Assembly: GCA_964593585.1 (NCBI GenBank)
Contig: CAZQIZ010000003.1
Span: 129,807 to 193,806 of the forward strand
Direction of reading: 5' to 3'
DNA length: 64,000 bases
DNA from: JACQFV01 sp964593585
GTDB taxonomy: Bacteria; Zixibacteria; MSB-5A5; WJJR01
Shown here: positions 51,688 to 61,207 of the stretch, in pieces
Position numbering within the stretch: position 1 is the stretch's first letter
How the letters are laid out: every line of letters begins with the position of its first letter
Position numbers and translations under genes: made by a program
Notes under the pieces: generated by a model
Database searches by the model: none
Told to the model about the DNA's origin: nothing
Seen by the model: only the letters and a program-made list of their open reading frames with translations

Positions 51688-53466
51688 ATGTACCTGCCGT
51701 TGCGCACAAAGATTCTCCTGGTGGCCGCGGGAGCGGCCGTGATCGCGCTGGGCACGGCCCTCTGGGCGGTCAGTTACCAGTTGGAGCGGCGCATGGCCGA
51801 CCAAATCGCCGACCGACTCGCGGCGGCCGAGTCCACGTTCCTGCAATGGAAGGATGAACACCGGGCGCATTTGTCGGTCGAGGCGCGGATCGTGGCTCAT
51901 GACCCCCGTTTCTTCGCCGCCGTCGCCGAGGGTGACGAGGCAACCGCACTGCCGATTGCACGCGAGTTTCAGGCAATCGCCGCCAGTGATCTGTTCTTGG
52001 TCTGTGATGAGCGTGGCCGCCGGCTGGCGCACCTGGGCGCGCAAGCCGCAATCATCGAAATCGATTGGCCCCAGCGGCTCCCGCCGGTTGAAGATGCGGT
52101 CCAGTGGGACGATCGCCTCTATCTGCTCCAGTCGCAGGCGGTCACCGTGGGCATGGATACCCTCGGTTATGTTGCTCTCGGTATGCGCGTCAACGAGGAA
52201 TTGGCGCACAGCATGGGGCGGATCGCCGGCGCCGACGTGCTCTTCTTTGACGATCACGGTGTTTTCGGATCGACGCTTTCGCCCGCGCAGTCGCTCGAGT
52301 ACTTGAGCGAATTCAAGGCCTCCGGAGCGTCGAGTTCATCCGATGCGCCGGGCCGGATGCAGATCGGAGGCGACCGGGTGTTGACAAGGGTCGGCCGTCT
52401 GACCGACTCGCCCGGGGCGGCCTACGCGGTCGTCATGTCGCTGGACCGCAATCTGGCGCCGCAAATCGGTGATCTGCGACGCACCGTGCTATGGGTCGGC
52501 CTGTTGGCGCTGGCATTCGCCTTCGCCGTCTCTTGGAGCGTCGCCCGGCGGGTCACCGCCCGGATACCGCAGTTGGTGGCCGCGGTCGAGGCGGTGGCAC
52601 ATGGCCAATACGACCGACCGGTCAGCCACGATGCGCACGATGAACTGCGGGCGGTGGCCGAGGCGGTGGATCGGATGCGTCACGAACTGGCCGACCAGAT
52701 CGAAGCGATCCACCGCGCCGAGGCCGAGCGCATCGCTTCCGAACGGCTGGCGGTCATCGGCAAGATGTCCTCCAGCATCATTCACGATTTCAAGACGCCG
52801 ATGCAGGTCATCCGCACTGCCGTGGAGCTCTCCTCGGCGGCCTCCGCGTCGGAAAGCAAGCGTGCGGAGTACGCACGCATGATCTTGCGCGAACTCGATC
52901 GAATGGTTCGGATGGCGCAGGACTTGATGAGTTTTGCGCGCGGCGAACGGCAGATGAGCCGGACGGTGATCGACCTTGTGGCGTTCATGGAGGCGGCCGT
53001 TGCCAACTGGCGACAAATCGGCGACGCCAAAGGTTTGCGCGTGGAGTTTGAATGCCCGCTGGCCAACTTCGCGATGGCCGTGGACGAGATCAAGTTGCGG
53101 CGGGCGCTGGACAACATCGTCATTAACGCGGTTGAGGCGCTCGCGCCGGGCGGACGGATCGAGGTGGTCTGCCGGCAATCCGTCGATGACGTTGTGATTC
53201 GCATCGCCGACAACGGCCCCGGCATCCCCCCCGAATTCCAGGCCGCCATCTTCGAGCCATTTGCCACTTTCGGGAAGGCCAACGGTACCGGGCTCGGACT
53301 GGCGATGGCCCGCAAAGCGATCGAAGACCACGGCGGTGCGATATCCTTTGAAACCGCCCCGAGTACAGGCACGACGTTTACTGTGACGCTGCCATTGCCT
53401 GCCGTCGACGGACTGCGGGAGCATACTGAAAACTCTGAGGAATCTTATGCGTCAACGACTGCTTAG
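51688..53466 (+). CDS. Membrane sensor histidine kinase with extracytoplasmic sensor and HAMP
   Basis: This is a 592-residue kinase: first helix ILLVAAGAAVIALGTALWAV, a periplasmic double-Cache-like region of about 220 residues, second helix TVLWVGLLALAFAFAVSW, then a HAMP domain (AVEAVAHGQYDRPVSHDAHDELRAVAEAVDRM). The core has the phospho-acceptor His in SIIHDFKTPMQ, NIVINAVEAL, IADNGPGIP and GTGLGLAMARKAI. No receiver is adjacent. It overlaps the next gene by 20 bases and follows the cupredoxin gene by 16, so it may sense the redox or copper state reported by that protein. Confidence 0.9.
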   Translation: MYLPLRTKILLVAAGAAVIALGTALWAVSYQLERRMADQIADRLAAAESTFLQWKDEHRAHLSVEARIVAHDPRFFAAVAEGDEATALPIAREFQAIAASDLFLVCDERGRRLAHLGAQAAIIEIDWPQRLPPVEDAVQWDDRLYLLQSQAVTVGMDTLGYVALGMRVNEELAHSMGRIAGADVLFFDDHGVFGSTLSPAQSLEYLSEFKASGASSSSDAPGRMQIGGDRVLTRVGRLTDSPGAAYAVVMSLDRNLAPQIGDLRRTVLWVGLLALAFAFAVSWSVARRVTARIPQLVAAVEAVAHGQYDRPVSHDAHDELRAVAEAVDRMRHELADQIEAIHRAEAERIASERLAVIGKMSSSIIHDFKTPMQVIRTAVELSSAASASESKRAEYARMILRELDRMVRMAQDLMSFARGERQMSRTVIDLVAFMEAAVANWRQIGDAKGLRVEFECPLANFAMAVDEIKLRRALDNIVINAVEALAPGGRIEVVCRQSVDDVVIRIADNGPGIPPEFQAAIFEPFATFGKANGTGLGLAMARKAIEDHGGAISFETAPSTGTTFTVTLPLPAVDGLREHTENSEESYASTTA

Positions 53467-54574
53467 CACGCTGATGGCAGGGATCATCGCCGCCAATGCC
53501 GTACCAGCCTCGGCGGAAGTATCAATCAGCGCCTTGATGTCCGTAGTGGCGCGCCAACGCGACGCCGCAATTGAAAGCCATCGCACCAACTTTGGAATTA
53601 CGCCGTATGATGCCGCCTACGCCCGCATCTTCCTGGATGCAGCCGTCAGCGACCGTCTCTCGGCATTCCTCCAGTGGTTCGCCCACGACTACGAAGGCGC
53701 GTTCTTCTATGGCGCATACGTCCGCTACGACCACACACCCAACACGCACCTCGAGGCGGGCCTGATTCCGGTTCCAGTCGGTTTGTGGCCGCCGCGCACG
53801 TACGCCGACAAAAATCCGCTTGTATCGGTGCCGGCCATCTACCAGTACAAGACCGCACTCGACGGATACGGCGAGTTGCAGCGCGCACTGCCGGAGCTGC
53901 TCGGCGAGCGCGGACAATCGGCGCATGCGCCGGTGCTCTACGATTTCTGTTGGAACACCGGGATTCACGGATACGCCTCCTACGGCGACTTCGACTTTGG
54001 AGTGGCGGTACTCAACGGCTCCCTGGGCATGCCGCGGCGCGAAGTGGTCTACAGCCAACCGGCGGCCGCGGCGCATGTCAACTGGGTTCCCAGCGCCTAT
54101 CTGACGCTCGGCGGCTGGGCGGCGGCGGGACCGTGGATGTCGCCGCACTTTGAGTCGGACTTGCCCGCGGGTGAGGCAATCGAGGACTACGAACAACTCA
54201 CCGCCGGCGGGTTGCTGCAGGCGGCCGCCGGTCATGCCGAGGTTAACGCTGAGTGTGTCATCAATCGCTTCGAGCACCCGTATTTCGGCAATCTGGACAA
54301 CCTCGGCGGCTATGCGGATTTGACGTATTCCTTTCTCACCCGCTGGTGGACAGCGATTCGATTCGATGCCCTGACGTTCTCGGAAATTGATGAGGATCTC
54401 TCGGCCGAACGGTCGCGGTGGGATTACCCGTTCGTACGGGTCGAATTGGGCCTCGGCCGACGTCTGGCCGAACATGCCCGGCTCAAGGCCGTGGCTCAGT
54501 TCATCCGTTTCCAGGACGCGCCGGCCGCTCTCGACGGCGAAGTTTATGCGCTCCAACTGACCGTCCGGCTGTAG
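53447..54574 (+). CDS. Outer-membrane beta-barrel-like protein of the cupredoxin-kinase group
   Basis: This is a 375-residue exported protein (signal RLLSTLMAGIIAANAVPASA) with strand-like aromatic-rich segments typical of a porin-like barrel (RLSAFLQWFAHDYEGAFFYGAYVRY, LEAGLIPVPVGLWPPRTYADKNPL, RVELGLGRRLAEHARLKAVAQFIRF, ending ALQLTVRL). The LIPVPVGLW-P motif is shared with putative carbohydrate- or phosphate-porin-like proteins of unknown substrate. GAGGAA precedes the ATG, which lies inside the end of the kinase gene. Confidence 0.75.
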   Translation: MRQRLLSTLMAGIIAANAVPASAEVSISALMSVVARQRDAAIESHRTNFGITPYDAAYARIFLDAAVSDRLSAFLQWFAHDYEGAFFYGAYVRYDHTPNTHLEAGLIPVPVGLWPPRTYADKNPLVSVPAIYQYKTALDGYGELQRALPELLGERGQSAHAPVLYDFCWNTGIHGYASYGDFDFGVAVLNGSLGMPRREVVYSQPAAAAHVNWVPSAYLTLGGWAAAGPWMSPHFESDLPAGEAIEDYEQLTAGGLLQAAAGHAEVNAECVINRFEHPYFGNLDNLGGYADLTYSFLTRWWTAIRFDALTFSEIDEDLSAERSRWDYPFVRVELGLGRRLAEHARLKAVAQFIRFQDAPAALDGEVYALQLTVRL

Positions 54575-54660
54575 TTGACACCGGGGGCCGGATGGTTTTC
54601 CTTAAAGGCACGGGCCGTCCTCCCTGCGATCCGGATAACCGCGGACAAGAAGGTCTCTGA

Positions 54661-57639
54661 ATGTTGAAGTCGACACGCTTGTCTCTGCCTGCGCGCCTGG
54701 CCATCCTGGTCGCGGCGGTTGTCTTTGGCGCCGCCGCGCCACGATCGGGCATTGATGTCACCACCGCCGATCAGATCAAGACCGCGCCGGTGACCACGCT
54801 TCCGGAACCGACCGGATCGCTGACGTTGGACGAATTGCGCGCCTATGTCGACTCGGCCTACTCACTGACCCGCGGCCAGCCAGCGAGCCCCGGCAGTGAC
54901 GATGCCCTTGAAATCATCTATGGCACTGATGACCGGCATGACCTTTACACCGTCACCGATCCACAGCAATTGTTCGTCGCGCAGGCGACCTGCCTGGTCG
55001 TCGGCGAAAGCGAATTGATCGACAACGGCAACGGAACCTTCACGCTGTTGGCCGATCCGTGGGTGGGCACGTCCCAGGGCGCGCTCTGTTTCGATGAGCC
55101 CTTCCGCGGGCAGTTGACCGCGGGATTCTGCTCGGGATTCCTGGTCGGGCCGGACCTGTTGGCCACCGCCGGGCACTGCATTACCAACAGCGGCAGCTGC
55201 GGCAGCAGCGCTTTTGTGTTCGGTTTTGCGCAGATCGGCGCTTCGGCGCCGCCTTCGACCACCATCCCCGCCGCGAACGTCTACTTCTGCGACGGCATCG
55301 TGAACCGTCAGTACACCGGCGAGTTCGATCACACGATTCTGCGTCTGGATCGTCCAGTAGTGAATCGCGCACCGCTGCCAATTCGCCGCAACGGATCAGT
55401 CGCTAACGGCGATCCGATTTTCGTGGTTGGGCATCCGGTGGCCCTGCCGATGAAGGTGGCCGACAACGCCGAAGTGAAGAACGCGAACGGTACCATCGGT
55501 TGGTTTCAGGCCAACACCGACACCTATGGCGGCAATTCCGGTTCACCGGTCTTCGGCGTCAACTCCGGCGTGGTTGAAGGGATCCTGGTGCGGGGCGCGC
55601 CGGATTTCGTGGAGGTGGGCGGCTGTGTGCGTTCCAACGTGGTCCCCAACTCCGGCAACCCGGGCAGCGGACTGGATTTTGAGGAGATCAGCAAGACATT
55701 CGCGTTTCAAGCGTATGTGCCGGACCTGACCTCGCCGCGCGGGAGCGTGACTTTGGGCCGCGCGCTGTACAAGTGCGACACCCTGGTGACGCTGGAGCTG
55801 CGCGATGACGATTTGCGCGGGCATTTGACCGCCGACGTCGAGGTTCACACCAACGCCGGCGACAGCGAGATGGTGGTCCTGGCTGAAACCGGCGATTCCT
55901 CCGGGATCTTCCAGGGCGCCGTGGCCACGCAGGGCGGGAGTCCATCGCCGGGCAATGGCTTGGTGGATGCAACTCATGGCGACAGTCTGTTGGCGGTGTA
56001 TGCCGATGCCGACAATGGCGCCGGTGTTCCGGCCGCCGACACCGCGTGGGCACGGATCGACTGCGTCGGACCGATTGTCTCCAATGTCAACACACCGGTC
56101 GTCCTCGGCTCCTATGCCGCGGTCGCCTTCGACACCGATGAGCCGGCCTCTTCGAACATCCGCTATGGACTGGTGTGTGTCAATCGGACCGGAGCCGCGT
56201 CGGGCGCGGTGACCACATCGCATCTGGTTGGCGTCGGCGGGCTGGTTCCATTGACGACGTACTACTTCACAGTCACTGCCATCGATGCCGCCGGCAATCC
56301 GGCTACCGCCGACAATGGCGGGGCCTGTTTCTCCTTCACGACCACCGACCAGGCCGACTACTTCACCGAGCAGTTCACCACCGGCGACAACGACCTGGAC
56401 TTCCGTACGTTGACCTTCACGCCGGATGGGTCGAGTGATTTCTACGCCTTGTGCGTCGAACCGGCGACGGTCTTCCCCACAAACCCTGCCACCGGCACGC
56501 TGGTGTCGCTGGCTGATGATGGTTCCGCGCAAGTCGTTCTCGGCAGCGGCGCGTCGTTTCCGTTCTATGGCGCGAACTACACGTCGCTCTACATCAACGC
56601 CAACGGCAATCTGACCTTTGGCGCCTCGAGCAGCGTCTACGACGAGACGATCGCGGCGCACTTCGGTCTGCCACGAATCTCCCTGCTTTTCGACGATCTG
56701 AATCCGGCGCAGGGCAGCGGCGCCATCCGCCGCCAGCAGTTTGCCGACCGGATGGTTGTCACCTATCAGAATATTCCGGAATACAACGTCGCCAACTTCA
56801 ACAGCGCCCAGGTCGAGCTGTATTTTGACGGACGCATCGTCATCACCTATCTCGGCGTCGACGCGGCCGACGGACTGGCGGGATTGTCGCGGGGAACCGG
56901 TGTGCCGTTGGACTTCATTGAGTCCGACCTGTCCGCCTATGGCGGCTGCGCCTGCCCGGATGTCGATGGCGACGGGGTCTGTGATATCGACGACAACTGC
57001 GTGCTGACACCCAATCCCTTGCAGGAGGATCTCGACGCCGATTCTGTCGGCGACGCCTGCGACAATTGCCCGGCCGCCGCCAATCCCGCGCAGTCCGATC
57101 TGGACGGCGACACTGTCGGTGATGTTTGTGACAATTGCCTGGCGCTGGTCAATCCCGCGCAGGAGGACGGCGACGGCGACGGTGTCGGTGATCTTTGCGA
57201 CAACTGCCCGCTTGTGTCCAATCCCACGCAGTCGGATGTCGACGCCGATTCGGTGGGTGACGCCTGCGACAACTGCCCCGCCATCGCCAACAAGTCGCAG
57301 GCCGACACCGACGGCGACAAGGTGGCCGACGCCTGCGACAACTGCCCGTACTTTGTCAATCCCGATCAAGTCGGCTGCCTGCATCAGGGCGATCCGGTCG
57401 CGGACAGCGTGCTCAATGTGTTCGATGTCGTGGCCACTGTCGAAGTGGCATTCCGGGGCGGAGCTCCCATCCTCGATGCGGAATGCCCCCATGCACCCGC
57501 CGGGCGCACGGACACCAACTGCGACGGCATCACGAACATCATGGATGTCATCAACGTGATCGATGCAGCCTTCCGTGGCAGCGCACCAACGACCTGCAAT
57601 CCCTGCGCGTGCAACTCATACCCGACCGGCTGCCCATAG
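54661..57639 (+). CDS. Secreted trypsin-like serine protease with Fn3-like, TSP3 and dockerin-like modules
   Basis: This is a 992-residue exported protein. Residues about 80-350 form a chymotrypsin-fold protease: His in LLATAGHCITNSGSCGS, Asp in FDHTILRLD, Ser in TYGGNSGSPVFG. A Fn3-like domain (ASSNIRYGLVC, PLTTYYFTVTAIDAAGN) and a jelly-roll-type segment (YTSLYINANGNLTFG) follow. Next come six calcium-binding thrombospondin-3 repeats (residues about 767-905) and a dockerin-like doublet (VLNVFDVVATVEVAFRG, DTNCDGITNIMDVINVIDAAFRG). A two-strand dockerin tail is common in Zixibacteria-type secreted proteins and may mediate surface attachment. A perfect terminator hairpin follows. Confidence 0.9.
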   Translation: MLKSTRLSLPARLAILVAAVVFGAAAPRSGIDVTTADQIKTAPVTTLPEPTGSLTLDELRAYVDSAYSLTRGQPASPGSDDALEIIYGTDDRHDLYTVTDPQQLFVAQATCLVVGESELIDNGNGTFTLLADPWVGTSQGALCFDEPFRGQLTAGFCSGFLVGPDLLATAGHCITNSGSCGSSAFVFGFAQIGASAPPSTTIPAANVYFCDGIVNRQYTGEFDHTILRLDRPVVNRAPLPIRRNGSVANGDPIFVVGHPVALPMKVADNAEVKNANGTIGWFQANTDTYGGNSGSPVFGVNSGVVEGILVRGAPDFVEVGGCVRSNVVPNSGNPGSGLDFEEISKTFAFQAYVPDLTSPRGSVTLGRALYKCDTLVTLELRDDDLRGHLTADVEVHTNAGDSEMVVLAETGDSSGIFQGAVATQGGSPSPGNGLVDATHGDSLLAVYADADNGAGVPAADTAWARIDCVGPIVSNVNTPVVLGSYAAVAFDTDEPASSNIRYGLVCVNRTGAASGAVTTSHLVGVGGLVPLTTYYFTVTAIDAAGNPATADNGGACFSFTTTDQADYFTEQFTTGDNDLDFRTLTFTPDGSSDFYALCVEPATVFPTNPATGTLVSLADDGSAQVVLGSGASFPFYGANYTSLYINANGNLTFGASSSVYDETIAAHFGLPRISLLFDDLNPAQGSGAIRRQQFADRMVVTYQNIPEYNVANFNSAQVELYFDGRIVITYLGVDAADGLAGLSRGTGVPLDFIESDLSAYGGCACPDVDGDGVCDIDDNCVLTPNPLQEDLDADSVGDACDNCPAAANPAQSDLDGDTVGDVCDNCLALVNPAQEDGDGDGVGDLCDNCPLVSNPTQSDVDADSVGDACDNCPAIANKSQADTDGDKVADACDNCPYFVNPDQVGCLHQGDPVADSVLNVFDVVATVEVAFRGGAPILDAECPHAPAGRTDTNCDGITNIMDVINVIDAAFRGSAPTTCNPCACNSYPTGCP
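56959..57375 (+). repeat. Thrombospondin type-3 repeat array inside the protease gene
   Basis: Six units of about 23 codons share the pattern D-x-D-(x)-D-x-V-x-D-x-C-D-N-C-(P/L). The acidic pairs bind calcium and the paired Cys form disulfides in this family. At DNA level the phrase GACAACTGCCC recurs. The array links the catalytic half to the dockerin-like tail. Confidence 0.85.
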
Positions 57640-57665
57640 ACGTCGCCAACACGCTGAAAATGAAG

Positions 57666-57694
57666 ACGGGCCGGTCGAATGACCGGCCCGTTTT
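57666..57694. terminator. Bidirectional hairpin terminator
   Basis: ACGGGCCGGTC and GACCGGCCCGT pair in a perfect eleven-base stem with a GAAT loop, followed by TTTT on the plus strand and preceded by GAAAATGAAG (T-rich on the minus strand). It lies between the convergent protease and radical SAM genes. Confidence 0.85.
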
Positions 57695-57718
57695 GACTGG
57701 CCTTATTGATTGCCCTGC

Positions 57719-58864
57719 TCAGCACTTCCAGCGACGCGAAAGATGCGAGGCCTCCGCGCCGTCTTCTGCCGCGGCGAATTCCTCCAACCGGACCGGCAGG
57801 CGCCTGGCGCCCCAGTCACCCGGACGCGACTCGAACAGGCCGGCGATCACTGTCCCGCACCGTCCGCATGCCCCGCGATCGTCCAGCCGCCAATCGGTCA
57901 TCACATACCAGTCGCGCCCGATCAATTTCTCGCCGCAGGATGGACAGTAGGTGGATTCACCGTCTTCGTCATGCACGTTGCCGGTATAGGCGTAGCGCAC
58001 GCCATTCTGCCGGGCGATCCGCCGGGCGCGCGACAGCGTTGCGGCCGGGGTGCGCGGACGGTCGGTCATCTTCCAGTCGGGATGGAACGCGGTGAAATGC
58101 ATCGGCACATCGGAGCCGAGATTGTTGACCACCCACCGTGACATCGCATCCAGCTCGGGGTCGGTGTCATTGACGCCGGGAATCAGCAGCGTGGTCAACT
58201 CGAACCAGACCGAAGTTTCCCGCTTCAGGTAGACCAGCGTATCCAGCACCGGCTCCAGGTGCCCGCCGCAGACATTGCGATAGAACTCCTCGCTGAATCC
58301 CTTCAGATCGACGTTGGCCGCGTCCATGTGCTGATAGAACTCGCGGCGCGGCTCGGGCGTGATGTAGCCGGCGGTCACCGCCACGGTCTTGATGCCCGCT
58401 TCACGGCAGGCGGCGGCCACATCAATTGCGTACTCCAGAAAGATCACCGGATCGTTGTAGGTGAAAGCCACGCTGCGGCATCCCAACTCCGCCGCCGCGC
58501 GCGCGATCGTCTCCGGCGAGGCCTGATCGGCCAGCGTGTCGGTCTCGCGCGACTTGCTGATGTCCCAATTCTGGCAAAACAGGCAGGTCAGATTGCAGCC
58601 GGCGGTGCCGAACGACAGCACCGGTGTGCCGGGCAGGAAATGGTGCAGCGGCTTTTTCTCGATCGGATCGACACAAAACCCACTGGAGCGGCCATAGGTG
58701 GTGAGCACCACCTGGTCATCCTGGCGCATGCGCACGAAACACAGCCCGCGCTGCCCCTCGTTCATCCGGCAGAATCGGGGGCACAGGTCGCACTGGAGAC
58801 GTCCGTCATCCAGTCGGTGCCAATACCGGGTCGGCACCACGCCGCTGGTCATTGCTGAAGTCAT
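57719..58864 (-). CDS. amrS: AmmeMemoRadiSam system radical SAM enzyme
   Basis: This is a 381-residue radical SAM protein. It has a zinc/Cys-rich N-terminal segment (CDLCPRFCRMNEGQRGLCFVR) and the radical motif CNLTCLFCQNWDISK, close to the CxxxCxxC plus Q-N-x-x-I-S of the AMMECR1/Memo-linked family. Also present are AFTYNDPVIFLEYAID, VDLKGFSEEFYRNVCGG, LLIPGVNDTDPELDAMSRWV and a C-terminal zinc ribbon (CPSCGEKLIGR, CGRCGTVIAG). The partner AMMECR1 and Memo genes are not in the window. Reaction is not established for the family. Confidence 0.9.
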   Translation of the reverse strand: MTSAMTSGVVPTRYWHRLDDGRLQCDLCPRFCRMNEGQRGLCFVRMRQDDQVVLTTYGRSSGFCVDPIEKKPLHHFLPGTPVLSFGTAGCNLTCLFCQNWDISKSRETDTLADQASPETIARAAAELGCRSVAFTYNDPVIFLEYAIDVAAACREAGIKTVAVTAGYITPEPRREFYQHMDAANVDLKGFSEEFYRNVCGGHLEPVLDTLVYLKRETSVWFELTTLLIPGVNDTDPELDAMSRWVVNNLGSDVPMHFTAFHPDWKMTDRPRTPAATLSRARRIARQNGVRYAYTGNVHDEDGESTYCPSCGEKLIGRDWYVMTDWRLDDRGACGRCGTVIAGLFESRPGDWGARRLPVRLEEFAAAEDGAEASHLSRRWKC

Positions 58865-58870
58865 GGCCCA

Positions 58871-61081
58871 TCAAATATACGGCGCCGGCGGGGTTTCGTA
58901 GGGGGGCACATCATGCGGTTGGATCATCCGGTCCCGGACTTTGACAATCTCGGCCGCCACTGACTTGAACGCCGGGGTCTTCGAGGCCGGGTCCAGACGT
59001 CGCGGGACCAGGACATTGGCCTCGGGGTAGTACATGGCGATCGTGCCGGGGGCGATGTCAATCAACGCCACCTGCGCCCGCATCTGCCCGGCGTCCGTCC
59101 GCACCGTCACCACTTCGCCTTCGGAGAGAAGGTATTGACGCGCGTCCTCTGGCGAAATCATCACCACATCCCGCCGCCGATTGCCGCGGTAGAGGTCTTC
59201 CTCCTCGTACACGACGGTATTGAACTGCCCTTCCGAGCGGATGGTCGTCAATCGCAACGGCCCCGGCCCGGCTGGGGTCGGCGGCAATGGGGTCACATGG
59301 AAACGGGCCCGGTGATCGGCGGTGGCGAAATCGGGGACATGAAACGACCGGCCGGGAATGGCGAATTCGGCCTTGGTGGTGTCGATCTCTTTGAGCGCCT
59401 CCAGCCCCGGCACGATCCGCGCCATTTCGCGGCGCAGATGGCGGTGCGAGCGCAGCGATCTCCAATCAAACCGTCCCGGCGGGAGGATCCGCTCGGCCAG
59501 CGCGGCAATAATCTCGACTTCCGATCTCATCTCTCCCGCCACCGCCGGCAGACCGCCTTCGGAGAGACGGACATAACTGAACATGGATTCCTGCGTGGTC
59601 GCCTGGAATTCCTCATCCCGCGCCAGCACCGGCAGGATGATCGCCGTCTGTCCGCGTCCTTGGATGTGCCCCTCGTTCAGTTTCGTCGTCAGCGAAACGG
59701 TCAGATCGATGCGGCGCAACGCTTCCGCCGCCCAGGCCCGGTCGGGATTGGAGGCGAAGAGATTGCCGCCGAGCAACACCGCCGCGCGGATGCGCCCTGC
59801 GGCGGCCGCCACCATCGAGGCGTAGGTGTCCTGCCCCGCCTCGGACGGGACGGTGATGCCGTAGGCCCGTTCGAGCCGCTCGGCGAACGCGCGCTTGAGC
59901 CCGGGGGTGACCCCGCAGGTGCCGACACCCTGCACATTCGAATGCCCGCGTATCGGCAGAAGCCCGCAACCGGGTTTGCCCACCCACCCGCGCGCCAGCG
60001 CCAGATTCGACAGCGCGAGGATGTTGTCCACCCCGTGCGCGTGATGCGTGAGCCCCATCGCCCACAAAAAGATCCCTCGTCGCGCCCGCAGAATAGCGGC
60101 GACCGCCTCCTCCACCTGCCCGCGCGACAGCCCGCAGGCCGACAGCAGTTGATCCCAACGCGCGCCGCGCAGGTCGGCTTCGAGTTCCGGCCAGCCATCG
60201 GTGTGGGCGGCGATGAAGCCGCGATCGATGCCATCGTGCTCCAGCGCCCCCTTCAACAGCGCCTTGAACAGGGCGACATCGCCGCCGGCGCTCGGTTGCA
60301 GGTAGATGTCGCTCACCCGCGACCCAAATAGCATGCTGCGCCAGTCCGATGGCACCCGGAAACGCAGCAGCCCCAGCTCCCGGATCGGATTGACGACAAT
60401 CACCGTGCCGCCGCGACGGCGCAGTTGGATCAGTTGCGTGATCAGTCGCGGGTGATTGCTGGCGGGATTGGCGCCCGCCACCAACGCCAAATCGGCCTGA
60501 CCCAAATCGTCGAGCGTGATCGTGCCGGTGCCGGTGCCGAGCACCAGTCCCAGCGCCACGCTCGAGGCCGCGTGGCAGTAGAACGAACAATTGTGGATGT
60601 TGGAACTGCCGAAGGCGCGCGCGACCAGTTGGAAGAGAAAGGCCGCTTCGTTGCTCGAACGACCGGAGGAGTAGAAGAAAGTCTCATGCGGCGGCGCATG
60701 GGCGATGGCGTTCCCCGCCAGATCCAGCGCCTCATCCCAACTGATGCGCCGGAAGTGCCTGTCCTCCGGACCGGCGATCACCGGAAAGGCCAAGCGCCCC
60801 AGCCGCTCCAGCTCCGCCGAAGTCCATTGCGCGAGGTGATCGATCGAGGCACGGGCGAAGAACTCCTCGCTGATGCCCCGTTGCATGTCCCCCGCCTGCG
60901 CCTGCACCGACTTCTTGCAGACTTCGGGGAAATGCCCGGCCTCGTTGACCATCCCGCCGGCCTGCCCCCCCATGCCGAGGGCGCAGGTCTTGCAGGCGTT
61001 GCGCGTCCGCAGCCGGCGGTAGAGTTTGAGCAGGCCACCGGCCTGACGTCCCTTCTTCCAAACGTAAACGAGGGCGGGCAT
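58871..61081 (-). CDS. FdhF/YdeP-family molybdopterin oxidoreductase
   Basis: This is a roughly 736-residue molybdoenzyme resembling YdeP rather than true formate dehydrogenases. The N-terminal Cys group is NACKTCALGMGGQ...PEVCKKS, the molybdenum-ligand region is NIHNCSFYCHAASSVAL (the Cys before H-A-A-S), and ADLALVAGANPASNHPRL and HSNVQGVGTCGVTPGL follow. The last 120 residues are the cap domain (IRSEGQFNTVVYEEEDLYRGNRRRDVVMISPEDA). No small Fe-S or membrane subunit is adjacent. The start ATG 61081 is chosen for GGGTGGA upstream; an in-frame GTG at 61114 lacks one. Substrate unknown; YdeP-type proteins are linked to acid or stress response in some species. Confidence 0.85.
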   Translation of the reverse strand: MPALVYVWKKGRQAGGLLKLYRRLRTRNACKTCALGMGGQAGGMVNEAGHFPEVCKKSVQAQAGDMQRGISEEFFARASIDHLAQWTSAELERLGRLAFPVIAGPEDRHFRRISWDEALDLAGNAIAHAPPHETFFYSSGRSSNEAAFLFQLVARAFGSSNIHNCSFYCHAASSVALGLVLGTGTGTITLDDLGQADLALVAGANPASNHPRLITQLIQLRRRGGTVIVVNPIRELGLLRFRVPSDWRSMLFGSRVSDIYLQPSAGGDVALFKALLKGALEHDGIDRGFIAAHTDGWPELEADLRGARWDQLLSACGLSRGQVEEAVAAILRARRGIFLWAMGLTHHAHGVDNILALSNLALARGWVGKPGCGLLPIRGHSNVQGVGTCGVTPGLKRAFAERLERAYGITVPSEAGQDTYASMVAAAAGRIRAAVLLGGNLFASNPDRAWAAEALRRIDLTVSLTTKLNEGHIQGRGQTAIILPVLARDEEFQATTQESMFSYVRLSEGGLPAVAGEMRSEVEIIAALAERILPPGRFDWRSLRSHRHLRREMARIVPGLEALKEIDTTKAEFAIPGRSFHVPDFATADHRARFHVTPLPPTPAGPGPLRLTTIRSEGQFNTVVYEEEDLYRGNRRRDVVMISPEDARQYLLSEGEVVTVRTDAGQMRAQVALIDIAPGTIAMYYPEANVLVPRRLDPASKTPAFKSVAAEIVKVRDRMIQPHDVPPYETPPAPYI

Positions 61082-61207
61082 TCCACCCGCAGCGGTGACA
61101 CGGGGCTTGGCCACAGAAATAAGAACTGAATTTGTCGTATTTCATGCAAGCCCCACGCCGCCTGAGCGCTATTGTTTCCGGAGGGCTTTTCTCGGTATTT
61201 TCCCGGT

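Noticed and set aside
55543..57492. 649-codon minus-strand frame opposite the protease
   Set aside because: Generated by the repetitive Asp/Gly codons of the TSP3 and other domains; no plausible product.
58871..61081. True formate dehydrogenase complex
   Set aside because: Motifs fit FdhF/YdeP and no small, membrane or accessory subunit is nearby.
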